NCBI GenBank assembly: GCA_002327925.1
Contig: DCVA01000001.1
Coordinates: 1 to 5,529, forward strand
Length of the DNA stretch: 5,529 nt
Source: Anaerolineales bacterium UBA2200
GTDB taxonomy: Bacteria; Chloroflexota; Anaerolineae; UBA2200
Reading direction: 5' to 3'
Shown here: in pieces, positions 5,159 to 5,529 of the stretch
How the letters are laid out: the number at the start of each line of letters is the position of its first letter
Position numbering within the stretch: the stretch's first letter is position 1
Program-made: the position numbers and the translations under genes
Notes under the pieces: model-generated
Databases searched by the model: none
Told to the model about the DNA's origin: nothing
The model's input: only the letters and a program-made list of their open reading frames with translations

Positions 5159-5529
5159 ATGAAACCGGACATCCACCAAGTCACCGAACTACAGAACCGC
5201 CTGCGTCAGGGGACCCTGAGCCGGCGCGATTTCCTGCGTACCATCACGCTGCTGGGCGTTTCGCTGGGCGCAGCGGAATCGCTGGCCGCGTGTGTCCAGT
5301 CGCCCGCCGGCAGCGAGGTTCCGCCTACACCGACGCTTGAGGCCGCGTACACGAGCTACGGTCCGACACCAACCGATACCCTGCCGTCGGCGGGCGGGAA
5401 CCTCGTCCCGGGTGCCACGGCGCAGTCTCTTCCCACCCACACGCCGGCGCCCAGGGCAGTCTACCCTACGCCGAGTCCGACCCCGGTGATGTGGGAGGCG
5501 GGTTTGTGGATGTGTCCGTCGTGTCAAGG
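5159..5529 (+). CDS. Second Tat lipoprotein, 3' end cut off by the window; CxxC motif at the break
   Basis: The first 123 residues are visible and the frame is still open at the window end. SRRDFLR (21-27, R22 and R23) is a full twin-arginine motif, followed by a hydrophobic stretch and the lipobox LAAC (C45 predicted lipidated). Residues 46-110 form a Pro/Thr/Ser/Ala-rich linker without regular repeats. At 111-123 the chain becomes structured: MWEAGLWMCPSCQ, with C119 and C122 as a CxxC pair that could start a rubredoxin-like, zinc-ribbon or iron-sulfur domain. The leader closely resembles that of the iron-sulfur lipoprotein encoded at 450-1325 (GVxxGAAExLAAC in both), including a long n-region of about 20 residues. 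It may be another electron-transfer or assembly component of the same system, but the visible part cannot settle its function. Confidence 0.85.
   Translation, partial: MKPDIHQVTELQNRLRQGTLSRRDFLRTITLLGVSLGAAESLAACVQSPAGSEVPPTPTLEAAYTSYGPTPTDTLPSAGGNLVPGATAQSLPTHTPAPRAVYPTPSPTPVMWEAGLWMCPSCQ

Noticed and set aside
1..5529. CRISPR array, insertion sequence or phage genes
   Set aside because: No spaced direct repeats, terminal inverted repeats, transposase or integrase motifs are visible; the content is coherent metabolic genes on one strand.

Overview
The window (about 60% G+C by eye) looks like chromosomal DNA from an anaerobic or facultative bacterium, probably a Chloroflexota such as an Anaerolineae-type lineage. 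That guess rests on style: Tat lipoproteins with an SRRDFLR signal, a LAAC lipobox and long Pro/Thr linkers, plus a tungsten-type oxidoreductase and strong Shine-Dalgarno sequences. No phylogenetic marker is present. All supported genes are on the + strand.

Layout. (1) Positions 1-449 hold no convincing gene, but contain a possible promoter, a CTGTGA/TCACAG dyad and a terminator- or attenuator-like hairpin. (2) Positions 450-3358 hold a two-gene unit: a Tat-exported lipoprotein with sixteen cysteines arranged for four [4Fe-4S] clusters, overlapping by one base an aldehyde:ferredoxin oxidoreductase (AOR) family catalytic subunit of 677 residues. The unit ends with a stable hairpin and then a textbook intrinsic terminator. 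(3) A strong sigma70-type promoter (TTGACT-N17-TACAAT) starts a second unit at about 3580: a ThiF/MoeB/HesA-family adenylyltransferase, an unrecognised four-helix membrane protein 18 bases downstream, and, 52 bases further on, the start of a second Tat lipoprotein that runs off the end of the window.

How it may work together (inference). The iron-sulfur lipoprotein is the obvious electron-transfer partner of the AOR subunit, comparable to the small subunits of multi-subunit AORs. Its Tat signal and lipobox would put it on the outer face of the cytoplasmic membrane. The AOR subunit has no signal of its own, so a folded, cofactor-loaded complex could be exported by hitchhiking. That would make this an extracytoplasmic, membrane-tethered tungsten (or molybdenum) oxidoreductase, whereas characterised AORs are cytoplasmic. 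The ThiF-like enzyme could serve sulfur transfer for the pterin cofactor. The membrane protein and second lipoprotein could be anchor or electron-transfer parts. The second lipoprotein carries nearly the same leader as the first, which ties the two transcription units together.
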